A stretch of DNA of 64,000 bases from Sphingomonas flavalba (GTDB taxonomy: Bacteria; Pseudomonadota; Alphaproteobacteria; Sphingomonadales; Sphingomonadaceae). Below are positions 52,359-63,047 of this stretch, piece by piece; position 1 is the first letter of the stretch; the number at the start of each line of letters is the position of its first letter. A program made the translations under genes and the position numbers. The notes beneath the pieces were generated by a model. The model saw only the letters and a list, made by a program, of their open reading frames with translations. It made no database searches and had not been told where the DNA came from. The stretch lies in NCBI RefSeq assembly GCF_004796535.1, contig NZ_SPHY01000001.1:186001-250000 (forward strand), given 5' to 3'.

Positions 52359-52811
52359 ATGACCAAAGCCATTCGTTCCCAGTCCCGATCGGCGGCGCGC
52401 CTCGCTGCCGTCCAGGCCCTTTACCAGCATGAGATGGAGGGGACCGCGCCGCCGCGTCTGCTTCACGAATTCCACCAGCACCGGCTGGGCGCGACGATAG
52501 AGGAGGTCGAATATGCCGAGGCGGAGGTCGATTTCTTCGACGATGTGGTGAAGGGCGCGATCGCCCGCCGCGAAGAGATCGACGCGCTGATCGGCACCCA
52601 TCTTGCCGCCGGCTGGACGCTCGACCGGCTCGACCGGCCGATGCGGCAGATCCTGCGCGCGGGCACCTATGAACTGCTCGCCCGCGCCGACATTCCCGTC
52701 GCCGCGGTGATCAGCGAATATGTCGATGTCGCCCACGCCTTTTACGACAAGCGCGAGACCAGCTTCGTCAACGGCCTGCTCGACGCGGTCGCGAAGCAGG
52801 CGCGACCGTGA
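52359..52811 (+). CDS. nusB: Transcription antitermination factor NusB
   Basis: 150 aa. All-helical. SAARLAAVQALYQHEMEG at the start and AVISEYVDVAHAFYDKRETSFVNGLLDAVAK at the end are the NusB signatures. Binds boxA RNA with NusE during rRNA transcription. thiL follows after 16 bp. Confidence 0.96.
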   Translation: MTKAIRSQSRSAARLAAVQALYQHEMEGTAPPRLLHEFHQHRLGATIEEVEYAEAEVDFFDDVVKGAIARREEIDALIGTHLAAGWTLDRLDRPMRQILRAGTYELLARADIPVAAVISEYVDVAHAFYDKRETSFVNGLLDAVAKQARP

Positions 52812-52827
52812 CCGCGCGCGGCGGGCG

Positions 52828-53718
52828 ATGAACGAAGCCGCCTTCATCGCCGCGCTGCGCGCCTTCGCCACCGATCCGGCCGCGCGCGGGCTGGCCGACG
52901 ACGCAGCGGTGCTCGGCGATCTGGTGCTGACCCACGACATGATCGTCGCCGGCGTGCATTTCCTCGCCGACGACCCGCCCGCGGACGTCGCGTGGAAACT
53001 GGTCGCGGTCAACCTGTCGGACCTGGCCGCCAAGGGCGCCACGCCGGTCGGCTGCCTGCTCGGCGCCGGGCTGGGCGGAGATCCCGGCTGGGATGCCGCC
53101 TTCGTCGAAGGGCTGGGCGCGGCGCTGGCGTATTTCGCCCTGCCGCTGCTCGGCGGCGACACGGTGGCGATGCCGGCTGGGGCCCCGCGCAGCTTCGGGC
53201 TGACCGCGCTCGGCCGCGCCGCAGTCGCTCCGTCGCGCGCCGGGGCGCAGGCGGGCGACGCTCTCTACGTTACCGGCACGATCGGCGACGCCGGACTTGG
53301 CCTTGCCCTGCTCCGCGCCGGGCGCACCGAACCGGCGCCGCCGATCGCCGCCTATCGCCGCCCAGTTCCCCGCCTTGCCGACGGTCGCACGCTCGCGCCG
53401 CAGGTCAGTGCGATGATGGACGTGTCCGACGGGCTGTTGCTCGACGCGGCGCGGATGGCGGCGGCAAGCGGTCTCGCCCTCACCGTCGCCCTCGACGCGG
53501 TGCCGCTGTCGGACGCGGCGCGGGCGGAGGAGCTGGCCGTGCTCGACGCCGCCACCGCCGGCGACGACTACCAGTTGCTGTTCGCCCTTGCGCCGGATCG
53601 CGCGCCGCCGATCGCGGCCACCCGGATCGGCCGTTTCGCTGCCGGCAGCGGTCTCGCGCTCACCGCCGCCGGCGCATCGGTACCGCTTCCTGCCCGCCTC
53701 GGCTACCTGCACCGCTGA
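52828..53718 (+). CDS. thiL: Thiamine-monophosphate kinase
   Basis: 296 aa. Phosphorylates thiamine monophosphate to the active diphosphate. ATG 52828. Signatures: [72 protein letters not shown] and [13 protein letters not shown], which carry the metal/ATP Asp residues. nusB-thiL pairing is common in bacteria. Confidence 0.95.
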   Translation: MNEAAFIAALRAFATDPAARGLADDAAVLGDLVLTHDMIVAGVHFLADDPPADVAWKLVAVNLSDLAAKGATPVGCLLGAGLGGDPGWDAAFVEGLGAALAYFALPLLGGDTVAMPAGAPRSFGLTALGRAAVAPSRAGAQAGDALYVTGTIGDAGLGLALLRAGRTEPAPPIAAYRRPVPRLADGRTLAPQVSAMMDVSDGLLLDAARMAAASGLALTVALDAVPLSDAARAEELAVLDAATAGDDYQLLFALAPDRAPPIAATRIGRFAAGSGLALTAAGASVPLPARLGYLHR

Positions 53719-53849
53719 GGTACGTCGTCGCCTCGGTTACGCCATTCGCTTGTCAAACCGAAAATGGGCCCTCTATACGGAACGGCGGCATAAAAGACGC
53801 GGATGCCGCCCTCGGGCCGACGCGTCGAGAGCAGGGGAAGGGTTTACAG

Positions 53850-56021
<2,172 letters not shown>

Positions 56022-56044
56022 TCCCGATCACCCGAACGCTGCCC

Positions 56045-56093
56045 CGGCATCCGCGCCTTTTCCGGAAGGCCGGATGCCGAGGCTTCTTTTTTT
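56045..56093 (+). terminator. Rho-independent terminator after hppA
   Basis: CGGCATCCG (56045-56053) and CGGATGCCG (56071-56079) are perfect 9-bp arms with an inner GCCTT/AAGGC stem, then a T run (TTCTTTTTTT) at 56084-56093. It is 24 bp after the hppA stop. Confidence 0.92.
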
Positions 56094-56169
56094 GCGGCCC
56101 GCGCCCCTGTTCAGCCCGGCAACCCGGCGATAAGCTGACGTATCAATATGTTGCGCAGGGGAGGCGGGG

Positions 56170-57723
56170 ATGATCAACGACAGCCAAAACGACGCCGGAG
56201 CGATAGACCGCCGGACGATGATGAAAGCGGGCGGAGCGGCGGCGGCGCTGCTGGCACCGGGCGTGGCCCAGGCGGCGCGCGGCGGCGCTGATCAGGCGGC
56301 GGTGCTGAAAGCGATCGACTCCAATCAGGGCGCCGCAATTCAGCGCCTCGCCGACTGGATCAAGCTGCCGTCGATCGCCGCTGAAAAGCGCAATATCGAC
56401 GAAGGCGTCGCCCACATGATCGCGCTGGTGCAAGATGCCGGCTTTCAGACCGCGAAGCCGGTCCCGACCGGCGGCGTACCGTCGGTACTGGCAACGCTGG
56501 ACAGCGGCGCCAAGCACTGGATCGGCGTCTACTTCATGTACGACGTCAAGCAGTTCGACCCGGCAGAGTGGTCGTCGCCGCCGCTGGAGGCGCGGCTGGT
56601 CGACCGGCCCGGCCTCGGCAAGGTAATGGTCGGGCGCGGCGCGGTGAACCAGAAGGGGCCGGAGATGAGTTTCCTCGCCGCCGTCCGCGCCTTCAAGGAC
56701 AGCGGCCGCAAGCTGCCGGTCAATATCGCCCTGATCGCCGAAGGCGAGGAGGAGATCGCCTCTCCCAACTTTCCGAAGGCGATCAGCCATCCCGACGTGC
56801 TGCCGACCCTGCAGAAATGCGTGGGCGTGTTCATTCCGTCTGCCAGCCAGGCGATGGATGGCACCAGCACACTGACGCTGGGCGCGAAAGGCGCGGTCGA
56901 ACTGCAATTGATCTCCAGCGGCGAACGCTGGGGACGCGGGCCGACCAAGGACATCCATTCGAGCAACTTCGCTCGGGTCGATAGTCCAGCCTGGCGGCTC
57001 GTCCAGGCGCTCGACACGCTGATGAAGCCCGATGGCCATACCATCGCGGTCGACGGTTGGTACGACAATGTCCTGCCGCTTTCGGCGCGCGAAAAGGCGC
57101 TGATCGCGGAAACCGCGAAGCGGACGAGCGAGGAAGAGGTGAAACGCCAGCTCGGCGTCAGCCGCTGGATCAACGACGAGTCCTGGGTTCAGGCGCTGGA
57201 ACGGCTCGCTTCACAGCCGACGATCAACATCCAGGGCCTGGTCGCCGGTTATACCGGCCCCGGCGGCAAGACCATCCTGCCGCATCGCGCCGTCGCCAAG
57301 ATGGAGTTCCGCCTGACGCCGGCGATGACCAAGGAAGAGGCGATCGCCAAATTCAACGCCCATCTGAAGAAGCACGGCTTCGACGATCTGGAGGTACAGG
57401 TCACTGGCGGCTACGGCCCGACGATCACCAATGAGGACAGCGCACTGGTCCGCTCCGAAAAGGCGGTGATGGAGCGGCTGGGCGTCGCCTACACGATCAT
57501 CCCGCGCAGCGCCGGATCATGGCCGGGCGTCGTCTTTTCCGGGCCGCCGCTCAACCTGCCTGCCGCGCAATGGGGCATGGGTCACGGCAGCGGCGCGCAC
57601 GGACCGGACGAATATTTCCTGATCGAGAGCGCCAACCCGAAGGTGATGGGCATGGCGGAAGCGAGCAAGGCCTATGTCGCCCTGCTCTACGAGATCGCGA
57701 AACAGGCGGCGATCCGCGCCTGA
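56170..57723 (+). CDS. M20-family hydrolase-like protein, altered metal ligands
   Basis: 517 aa with a Tat-like signal (DRRTMMKAGGAAAALLAPGVAQA). The M20 fold is plain: YDVKQFDPAEWSSPPLEARL, GRGAVNQKGPEMSFLAAVRA, LIAEGEEEIASPNF and GSGAHGPDEYFLI. In normal members the first metal His sits in YGHxD; here it is Met123 (FMYD125), and the bridging Asp is Asn160 (GAVNQKG). E193-E195 and the last His are kept. A single-metal enzyme, another specificity or loss of activity are all possible. Convergent with the flavin reductase. Confidence 0.86.
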   Translation: MINDSQNDAGAIDRRTMMKAGGAAAALLAPGVAQAARGGADQAAVLKAIDSNQGAAIQRLADWIKLPSIAAEKRNIDEGVAHMIALVQDAGFQTAKPVPTGGVPSVLATLDSGAKHWIGVYFMYDVKQFDPAEWSSPPLEARLVDRPGLGKVMVGRGAVNQKGPEMSFLAAVRAFKDSGRKLPVNIALIAEGEEEIASPNFPKAISHPDVLPTLQKCVGVFIPSASQAMDGTSTLTLGAKGAVELQLISSGERWGRGPTKDIHSSNFARVDSPAWRLVQALDTLMKPDGHTIAVDGWYDNVLPLSAREKALIAETAKRTSEEEVKRQLGVSRWINDESWVQALERLASQPTINIQGLVAGYTGPGGKTILPHRAVAKMEFRLTPAMTKEEAIAKFNAHLKKHGFDDLEVQVTGGYGPTITNEDSALVRSEKAVMERLGVAYTIIPRSAGSWPGVVFSGPPLNLPAAQWGMGHGSGAHGPDEYFLIESANPKVMGMAEASKAYVALLYEIAKQAAIRA

Positions 57724-57740
57724 TCGCGGCGGGCGCGCCG

Positions 57741-58379
57741 TCAGGCCTTGTCCGGCCCGGCGCGCTCCGCCCAGCGCGGGCGCTCCATTTGGAACAGGTC
57801 GGTCTGGCGCGCATACCATCCGGCGCCGTGCATCCGCGCGATCAGGTCCATAGCCGGCGTATCGATGTGCAGCCGTTCCCGGTCGAGCAGCAGCGCGTCG
57901 TCGATATGGGCGTGGACGACCTCGGCGATCACCGCCGTCTGATGCGGGCCGGTCTCGATCGCGTACAGTACCCGGCATTCGAAACTGGCCGGGGCAGTCG
58001 CGATGCGGGGGGGTGCGACCTGCGCCGCAGGCGCCAGCGCCAATCCGGCCAGTTCCGCCTCGCTCATTTCCGGGGGGGCGTCGATGCAGGTCAGGTTCAT
58101 CGCCGCGCCATGCGCCGCGTCGACCAGGTTGACGACGAACTCACCGGTCGCGCGGATATTGACGGCGGTATCCTTCAACCGGCCCTCGCCATGCGCAAGC
58201 AAGCCAAGCGCGATCGTCGGCGGTGCGTCGCCCAGCACGTTGAAGAAGCTGTAAGGCGCGGCATTGACCGGCCCACCCGGCAGGCACGAGGTTACCCAGG
58301 CGATCGGCCGCGGCGTCACACATGCGGTCAGGATCTTGTAGCGGCCCTCCCGCGGCAGGGCACGCATGTCGACATCCAC
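57741..58379 (-). CDS. Flavin reductase family protein (FMN-binding)
   Basis: 212 aa. ILTACVTPRPIAWVTSCLPGGPVNAAPYSFFNVLGDAPPTIAL is the FMN-binding split-barrel signature (DIM6/NTAB), and GEFVVNLVDAAHGAAMN follows. It either supplies reduced FMN to a monooxygenase or is an NAD(P)H-independent flavoprotein; no monooxygenase partner is seen nearby. 4 bp downstream of the nitrilase on the same strand. Confidence 0.88.
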   Translation of the reverse strand: MDVDMRALPREGRYKILTACVTPRPIAWVTSCLPGGPVNAAPYSFFNVLGDAPPTIALGLLAHGEGRLKDTAVNIRATGEFVVNLVDAAHGAAMNLTCIDAPPEMSEAELAGLALAPAAQVAPPRIATAPASFECRVLYAIETGPHQTAVIAEVVHAHIDDALLLDRERLHIDTPAMDLIARMHGAGWYARQTDLFQMERPRWAERAGPDKA

Positions 58380-58383
58380 TGCC

Positions 58384-59313
58384 CTAGTCCTGGCGGACGA
58401 CGGCGGCCTTCGGCGCCTCGTCGACGATCAGCCGGAACACGTCGGGCCGCGCATAATGGCCGACGACGTCGAAATCATATTTGCCGCGCACCACCTCGCC
58501 CAGGTCGATGTCGGCATAAAGGATGGCCTCACCGCTGAAATCCGGGCCGGCGAGCAGTTCGCCGTGCGGGCTGACGATCAGGCTGCCGCCACGCATCAAT
58601 ACCGTGTCCGGCGCATCGCCCAGCGCGCATTCATAGTCGGCCGGGAAGGCGCCGCGCGTGATGTGCTGGCAGGCGGAGAGCACATAGCAGCGCCCTTCCA
58701 GCGCGATATGTCGCATCGTCGCCGCCCAGCTGTCGCGGTCGTCGGCGGTCGGCGCGCAATAGATGCTGATTCCCTTGTCGTACATCGCCAGGCGCAATGC
58801 CGGCATATAGTTTTCCCAGCAGATCACCGCGCCGATCCGGCCCAGACTGGTCTCGAATACCGGCAGGGTCGAACCGTCGCCGAACCCCCAGATCAGCCGC
58901 TCGGCAGCGGTCGGCATCAACTTGCGGTGCTTGCCGACCAGCCCCTTGGCACCGTCGATAAACAGGGCGGAGCAATAAAGCGTGCCGCCGTCCCGCTCCA
59001 GCGCGCCGATCACCACGAACAGGCCGGTTTCGGCGGCCGCCTCGGCGAGCAACGCCAGTTCTGGTCCGTCCAGGTCGACCGCACCGTCATAGTAGCGGCG
59101 GAAGGCATCGCGCCCCTCCGGCTTGCGCAGGCCGACCGGTGTGCCGAACGACGCTCCCTTGGGATAGCCGCCAAGAAACACTTCCGGAAATACCGCCAGC
59201 CACGCCCCCGCCTCCGCTGCTTCGCGGATCAGCCGGGCGGCCTTCTCCGCCGAGGCAAGCGGATCGAACGGAATCGACGCGGATTGGACCACCGCCGCCT
59301 TGTACTGGGTCAT
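58384..59313 (-). CDS. Nitrilase (branch 1, carbon-nitrogen hydrolase)
   Basis: 309 aa from ATG 59313, which has GGAGG seven bases upstream. The catalytic triad is E44 (FPEVFLGGYP), K131 (GKHRKLMPTAAERLIWGFGDGS) and C165 (GAVICWENYMP). The PTxxERxxWGxGDGS run is typical of true nitrilases, which turn nitriles directly into acids and ammonia. Aryl nitriles would give benzoate-type acids, which may feed the adjacent ring-cleavage genes. Divergent from the gentisate dioxygenase. Confidence 0.92.
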   Translation of the reverse strand: MTQYKAAVVQSASIPFDPLASAEKAARLIREAAEAGAWLAVFPEVFLGGYPKGASFGTPVGLRKPEGRDAFRRYYDGAVDLDGPELALLAEAAAETGLFVVIGALERDGGTLYCSALFIDGAKGLVGKHRKLMPTAAERLIWGFGDGSTLPVFETSLGRIGAVICWENYMPALRLAMYDKGISIYCAPTADDRDSWAATMRHIALEGRCYVLSACQHITRGAFPADYECALGDAPDTVLMRGGSLIVSPHGELLAGPDFSGEAILYADIDLGEVVRGKYDFDVVGHYARPDVFRLIVDEAPKAAVVRQD

Positions 59314-59374
59314 CTGAAGCCTCCGTCCGCTTGCGATAGCCGGTAGACCGTCGCGTTGACAGTCAGACCGAATA

Positions 59375-59392
59375 TATTTTAGGCCTATAATA
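59375..59392. promoter_or_regulatory. 18-bp AT-rich near-palindrome upstream of gentisate dioxygenase
   Basis: TATTTTAGG and CCTATAATA are 9-bp arms with 8 of 9 pairs complementary around GGCC. The site is 20-37 bp before the GTG at 59412, in the AT-rich part of the 98-bp divergent gap. It may be an operator that overlaps the -10 region. No regulator gene is beside it. Confidence 0.5.
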
Positions 59393-59411
59393 GCTGCAAG
59401 GGAGCGCACCG

Positions 59412-60539
59412 GTGGCGACCGAAAGCTACGACCAGTATCGCGAAGAGGTGATCGGCCGCGCCAACGTGGCGGACACGGACGAGCTGGTCGATTTCTATCG
59501 CGACCTGCAACAGCAACACGCCGGCGCGCTGTGGACCGTCGCCAACAAGATCGAGCCGTGGGAGCCGGCCTCCCCCTCCGTCCCCATCGTCTGGCATTAC
59601 GACCGGCTGCGCGCCCATGTGCTGCGCGCGCTCGACCTGGTGACGCCGGAACAGGCCGGCCGGCGCGTCGTCTATCTCGCCAATCCGGGGCGGGCGGACG
59701 TGACCGCTGCGGTCGGCTGGCTCTATTCCGGCATCCAGGTCATGGCGCCGGGCGAGCTGGCGTCCAGCCACCGCCATTCCGCCTCGGCGCTCCGCTTCAT
59801 CATGGAAGGGTCCGGCGCCTTCACCAATGTCGACGGCCACAAAATGACGCTCGGCCGCAATGATTTCGTGCTGACCCCGAACGGGACCTGGCACGAACAT
59901 GGCGTCGCCGAGGACGGCACGATCTGCACCTGGCAGGACGGGCTGGATATTCCCCTGATGAATGCGCTCGACGCCAATTTCTACGAGGTCCATCCAGACC
60001 TGCAACAGGCGGTGACGTTCCCGATCGACGATTCGACCGCGAGCTGGGGCAACCCGGCGCTGAAGCCGGCGGGCGAAACCTGGTCGAAACGCTATTCACC
60101 GCTGCTCAAATATGAATGGGCGCCGACCTACGAGGCACTGCTGCGCTACAGTCGGGTAACCGACGGCTCGCCCTATGACGGCATCCACATGGACTTTGTA
60201 AACCCGTTCACCGGCGATCCGCCGATGCTGACGATGGGCGCGTCGATGCAGTTGCTACGCCCCGGCGAGCGCACCAAGGCGCACCGTGAGGTCGGCTCGT
60301 TCGTCTATCAATGCGCCAAGGGTGCCGGCCATTCGATCGTCAACGGCAAGCGGCTCGACTGGAAGGAGCGTGACATCTTTGTCGTCCCGTCCTGGATGTG
60401 GCACGAACACGCCAATGCCTCCGCCAGCGAGGATGCCTGCCTGTTCTCGTTCCACGACCTGCCGGTGATGCACGCACTCGGCCTGTACCGGGCCGAAGGC
60501 CTGGCCGAGAATAGCGGCCACCAGCCGGTTCTTCCCTGA
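59412..60539 (+). CDS. Gentisate 1,2-dioxygenase
   Basis: 375 aa bicupin, GTG start at 59412. Opens the ring of gentisate to maleylpyruvate with Fe(II). SSHRHSASALRFIMEGSGAFTNVDGHKMTLGRNDFVLTPNGTWHEHG holds the first cupin's His ligands; the second cupin has GERTKAHREVGSFVYQ and VPSWMWHEHAN. An FAH-family hydrolase follows, which fits the gentisate route. 1-hydroxy-2-naphthoate or salicylate 1,2-dioxygenases are close relatives and are not excluded. Confidence 0.9.
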   Translation: MATESYDQYREEVIGRANVADTDELVDFYRDLQQQHAGALWTVANKIEPWEPASPSVPIVWHYDRLRAHVLRALDLVTPEQAGRRVVYLANPGRADVTAAVGWLYSGIQVMAPGELASSHRHSASALRFIMEGSGAFTNVDGHKMTLGRNDFVLTPNGTWHEHGVAEDGTICTWQDGLDIPLMNALDANFYEVHPDLQQAVTFPIDDSTASWGNPALKPAGETWSKRYSPLLKYEWAPTYEALLRYSRVTDGSPYDGIHMDFVNPFTGDPPMLTMGASMQLLRPGERTKAHREVGSFVYQCAKGAGHSIVNGKRLDWKERDIFVVPSWMWHEHANASASEDACLFSFHDLPVMHALGLYRAEGLAENSGHQPVLP

Positions 60540-60565
60540 TTTCCCGCTTCCCCGAAAGGATTGCC

Positions 60566-61477
60566 ATGCGTCTCGTCACCTATCGCGCCACCATCGAAGC
60601 GGAGAGCCGACTCGGCGTACTGGTCGACGATCTGGTCGTCGATGTCGCTGCGCTCGGCGCCCGCGCCGACGTACCGATGCCGTCGCGGATGCTGGATTTC
60701 ATCGATCTCGGCCCGGTCGCCCTTGCCGAGTTGAAGGCCCTGCTGGCGGCGGCGAACGGCCGCTGGCCGGTTGGCGGCGCGTTGCCGATCGACAATGTGA
60801 TGCTGCTCGCGCCGATCCCGCGCCCGCGCAAGAACCTGTTCGGTATCGGCCTCAACTATGTCGAGCATGTCGACGAAAGCGCCCGCTCGCTCGACACCGC
60901 CAAGGAGTTGCCGAAGCAGCCGATCATCTTCTCCAAGCCGCCGACCTGCGTCGTCGGCCCCGGCGACCCCGTGGTCCACAACGGCGCAATCACCCAGCAG
61001 CTCGACTGGGAGGTGGAACTGGCCTGCGTGATCGGGCGCAGCGCAAGGCGCGTGTCGGCCAACGCGGCGCTGAACCACGTGTTCGGCTACACCGTGTGCA
61101 TCGACATCAGCGCCCGCGACAACCGCCGCGCCGGCCAGTGGATCTATTCGAAGGGCATGGACAGCTACGCGCCGCTCGGGCCGTGCATCGTTACCGCCGA
61201 TGACATCCCCGATCCGCAGACGCTTGACTTGTGGCTGACCGTCAACGGGGTGGAGAAGCAGCGGTCGAACACCCACCACATGCTGTTCGACGTCGCCACC
61301 CTGATCGCCGACATCAGCCAGGGCATTGCGCTCGAACCCGGCGACATCATCGCCACCGGCACGCCGGCCGGCGTCGGCGCCGGGCGCGATCCGCAGGAAT
61401 GGTTGTGGCCCGGTGACGTGATCGAGGCCGGCGTCGACGGCATCGGCAGGTTGCGCCACCCCGTCGTCGCCGGCTGA
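60566..61477 (+). CDS. FAH-family hydrolase, likely (maleyl/fumaryl)pyruvate hydrolase
   Basis: 303 aa. NLFGIGLNYVEHVDES, IIFSKPPTCVVGPGDPVV, DWEVELACVIGR, GYTVCIDISARD, IYSKGMDSYAPLGPCIVT and IATGTPAGVGAGRDPQEWLWPGDVIEAGVDGIG are the FAH landmarks, with metal ligands in the ExE/D set. 26 bp after the gentisate dioxygenase, so it probably hydrolyses the ring-cleavage product to pyruvate and a C4 acid. No maleylpyruvate isomerase is in the window, so maleylpyruvate itself may be the substrate. Confidence 0.9.
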   Translation: MRLVTYRATIEAESRLGVLVDDLVVDVAALGARADVPMPSRMLDFIDLGPVALAELKALLAAANGRWPVGGALPIDNVMLLAPIPRPRKNLFGIGLNYVEHVDESARSLDTAKELPKQPIIFSKPPTCVVGPGDPVVHNGAITQQLDWEVELACVIGRSARRVSANAALNHVFGYTVCIDISARDNRRAGQWIYSKGMDSYAPLGPCIVTADDIPDPQTLDLWLTVNGVEKQRSNTHHMLFDVATLIADISQGIALEPGDIIATGTPAGVGAGRDPQEWLWPGDVIEAGVDGIGRLRHPVVAG

Positions 61478-61500
61478 GCGCGACAGCCCGCGCACAGACG

Positions 61501-62751
61501 TCATCCCGCCTGCGCTGCCCAGAGCATATGCGCGTCGACTTCCAGCCGTAGCATCGCGCGCAATGCCTCGCCACGGGCGGTGATCTCCGCGCGGCGCGCC
61601 TCGCGCGCCTGCCTTTCCGCATAGAGCTGATCGGCAAGGTCAATCGCGCCCAGCGCGCGGCCGCGCACCGTACGGTCGGCAACCGCCTGTGCCTGCGCGG
61701 CCGCCTCGGCGATGTCTCTCCAGACATCGAGCAGCATTCGGGCGTTCGACAAGGCCGCGCTGGCCGCCGCCTCCACTTCTCGCTCGGTGGCCGTCAGTTC
61801 GAGCGCGACCGATCGCGCTGCAGCAGCGGCATCGTCGACAGCGGCGGCGCGGTGTCGCCCGCCAATCGGGATCGACGCGACCAGGCCGGCACCCTTTTCC
61901 ATGCCGCCGCGCTCGCTGAACAGGCGAATGCCGAGCGAGGGGTCGGCAACCCGGTCCGCCCGCGCGCGATCGGCAAGCACGGCATGCCGGCCGGCTTCCG
62001 CTCGAGCTGCCGCGATCGCGTGGCTTTCCGTGACGGCCCGGTCGCGCAGTGCCGGCAAGCCATCTGCAAAGGCTGCCGGCTCGGCCAGCACCGGCGGGTC
62101 CACCGGCAGCGGCAGCTCCGGAAAGCTGGCCGCCAGGACCGCCCGTGCCGCTGCCGCCCGCGCCCGTGACTCCGCCATTTGCGCCCTCGCCAGCGCCAAT
62201 GCCGATCGCGCGCGTTCCCCGTCGAGGGCAGCGGCGTCACGCAGGGCGATCTGTCGGCTCACCGCGGCCAGTGCCTGCTCCAGATTGGCGACCGCCTCCG
62301 CATCCGTCCGGGCCAGCGCCGTCGCGGTCAGCCAGTCGTACCACTGGCGTCCCAGCGTCAACGCCATCGCATGGCGAACGTCGGCAAGGCGATTGCGCGC
62401 TACATCGACGATGAGACCGCCCGCCCGGCGGTCGAGCGCCGCCTTGCCTGGCAGGCGGATCGGTCTGCTGATCGTCGCATCGAATTCACCGAACCGCCCC
62501 TCCATTTCAATCGACCGGCGGGCGTAACCACCCTCGACAGTGATCTCGTGCGGGCCGGCGCGCAGCATGTCGGCCTGCGCGCGCGCCGCATCGAGCCGGG
62601 CGGCGGCGGCAAGGACCGTCGGGTGATTGTCGAGCGCAGCGGCGACGAGTTCCGGCACCGGCAGGTCGGTGCGCTGACCATGGGCGGCCGCGCTGGCCAA
62701 CAATACCGCGCTGAGCGCGCCAACCCATCCCAGGCGGGCAGATCCCCTCAT
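61501..62751 (-). CDS. TolC/CzcC-type outer-membrane efflux protein
   Basis: 416 aa. Signal peptide ends near ASAAAHGQ. Two OEP repeats: LVAAALDNHPTVLAAAARLDAARAQADMLRAG in the first and DRAVTESHAIAAARAEAGRHAVLADRARADRVADPSLGIRLFSERGG in the second. This pattern with the RADRVADPSLGIR segment fits CzcC/CusC-like proteins of heavy-metal RND pumps. It overlaps the DUF3240 gene by 4 bp and is downstream of the RND gene. Confidence 0.88.
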   Translation of the reverse strand: MRGSARLGWVGALSAVLLASAAAHGQRTDLPVPELVAAALDNHPTVLAAAARLDAARAQADMLRAGPHEITVEGGYARRSIEMEGRFGEFDATISRPIRLPGKAALDRRAGGLIVDVARNRLADVRHAMALTLGRQWYDWLTATALARTDAEAVANLEQALAAVSRQIALRDAAALDGERARSALALARAQMAESRARAAAARAVLAASFPELPLPVDPPVLAEPAAFADGLPALRDRAVTESHAIAAARAEAGRHAVLADRARADRVADPSLGIRLFSERGGMEKGAGLVASIPIGGRHRAAAVDDAAAAARSVALELTATEREVEAAASAALSNARMLLDVWRDIAEAAAQAQAVADRTVRGRALGAIDLADQLYAERQAREARRAEITARGEALRAMLRLEVDAHMLWAAQAG

Positions 62752-63047
62752 GCTATCCGCCCCGCCGCCAGCACCGGCGTGACCTGCCAGCGCACGGGCC
62801 CGCTACGCTGAAGTGCCGCTACCCGGGCAACAAGTGCGTCGACCGCATTTCCCGGAACGATCAGGGCAACTGCCGCGCGATCGAGCTGTCCGGCGACCTG
62901 CTCAGCGGTGCAGGCATCACTGAAATCACGCCCGAAGACGGTTTCGGGGCGGAGATGAACGATCCCGCCGGATTCATCCCGCATCGCCTGGGCGAGCGGC
63001 GCGCCGTCAGCGGCGACACAGTAGAAGGTGAGCATCATATCAGGCAT
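62748..63047 (-). CDS. DUF3240 family protein in metal-efflux operon
   Basis: 99 aa. MPDMMLTFYCVAADGAPLAQAMRDE, VFGRDFSDACTAEQVAGQLDRAAVALIV and VRWQVTPVLAAGRIA match DUF3240, small ferredoxin-like (PII-like) proteins found beside CzcA/CzcC genes. Metal sensing or allosteric control of the pump is a guess. It overlaps czcA by 8 bp and the czcC-like gene by 4 bp. Confidence 0.82.
   Translation of the reverse strand: MPDMMLTFYCVAADGAPLAQAMRDESGGIVHLRPETVFGRDFSDACTAEQVAGQLDRAAVALIVPGNAVDALVARVAALQRSGPVRWQVTPVLAAGRIA

Noticed and set aside
52992-53849. Upstream in-frame extension of hppA (frame of 1009 aa)
   Set aside because: The extension reads thiL in another frame; the family start is ATG 53850 behind AGGGGAAGGG.
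59356-59391. TTGACA and TATAAT upstream of gentisate dioxygenase as a sigma-70 promoter
   Set aside because: The two hexamers are 24 bp apart, too far for a normal promoter, so I did not call it.
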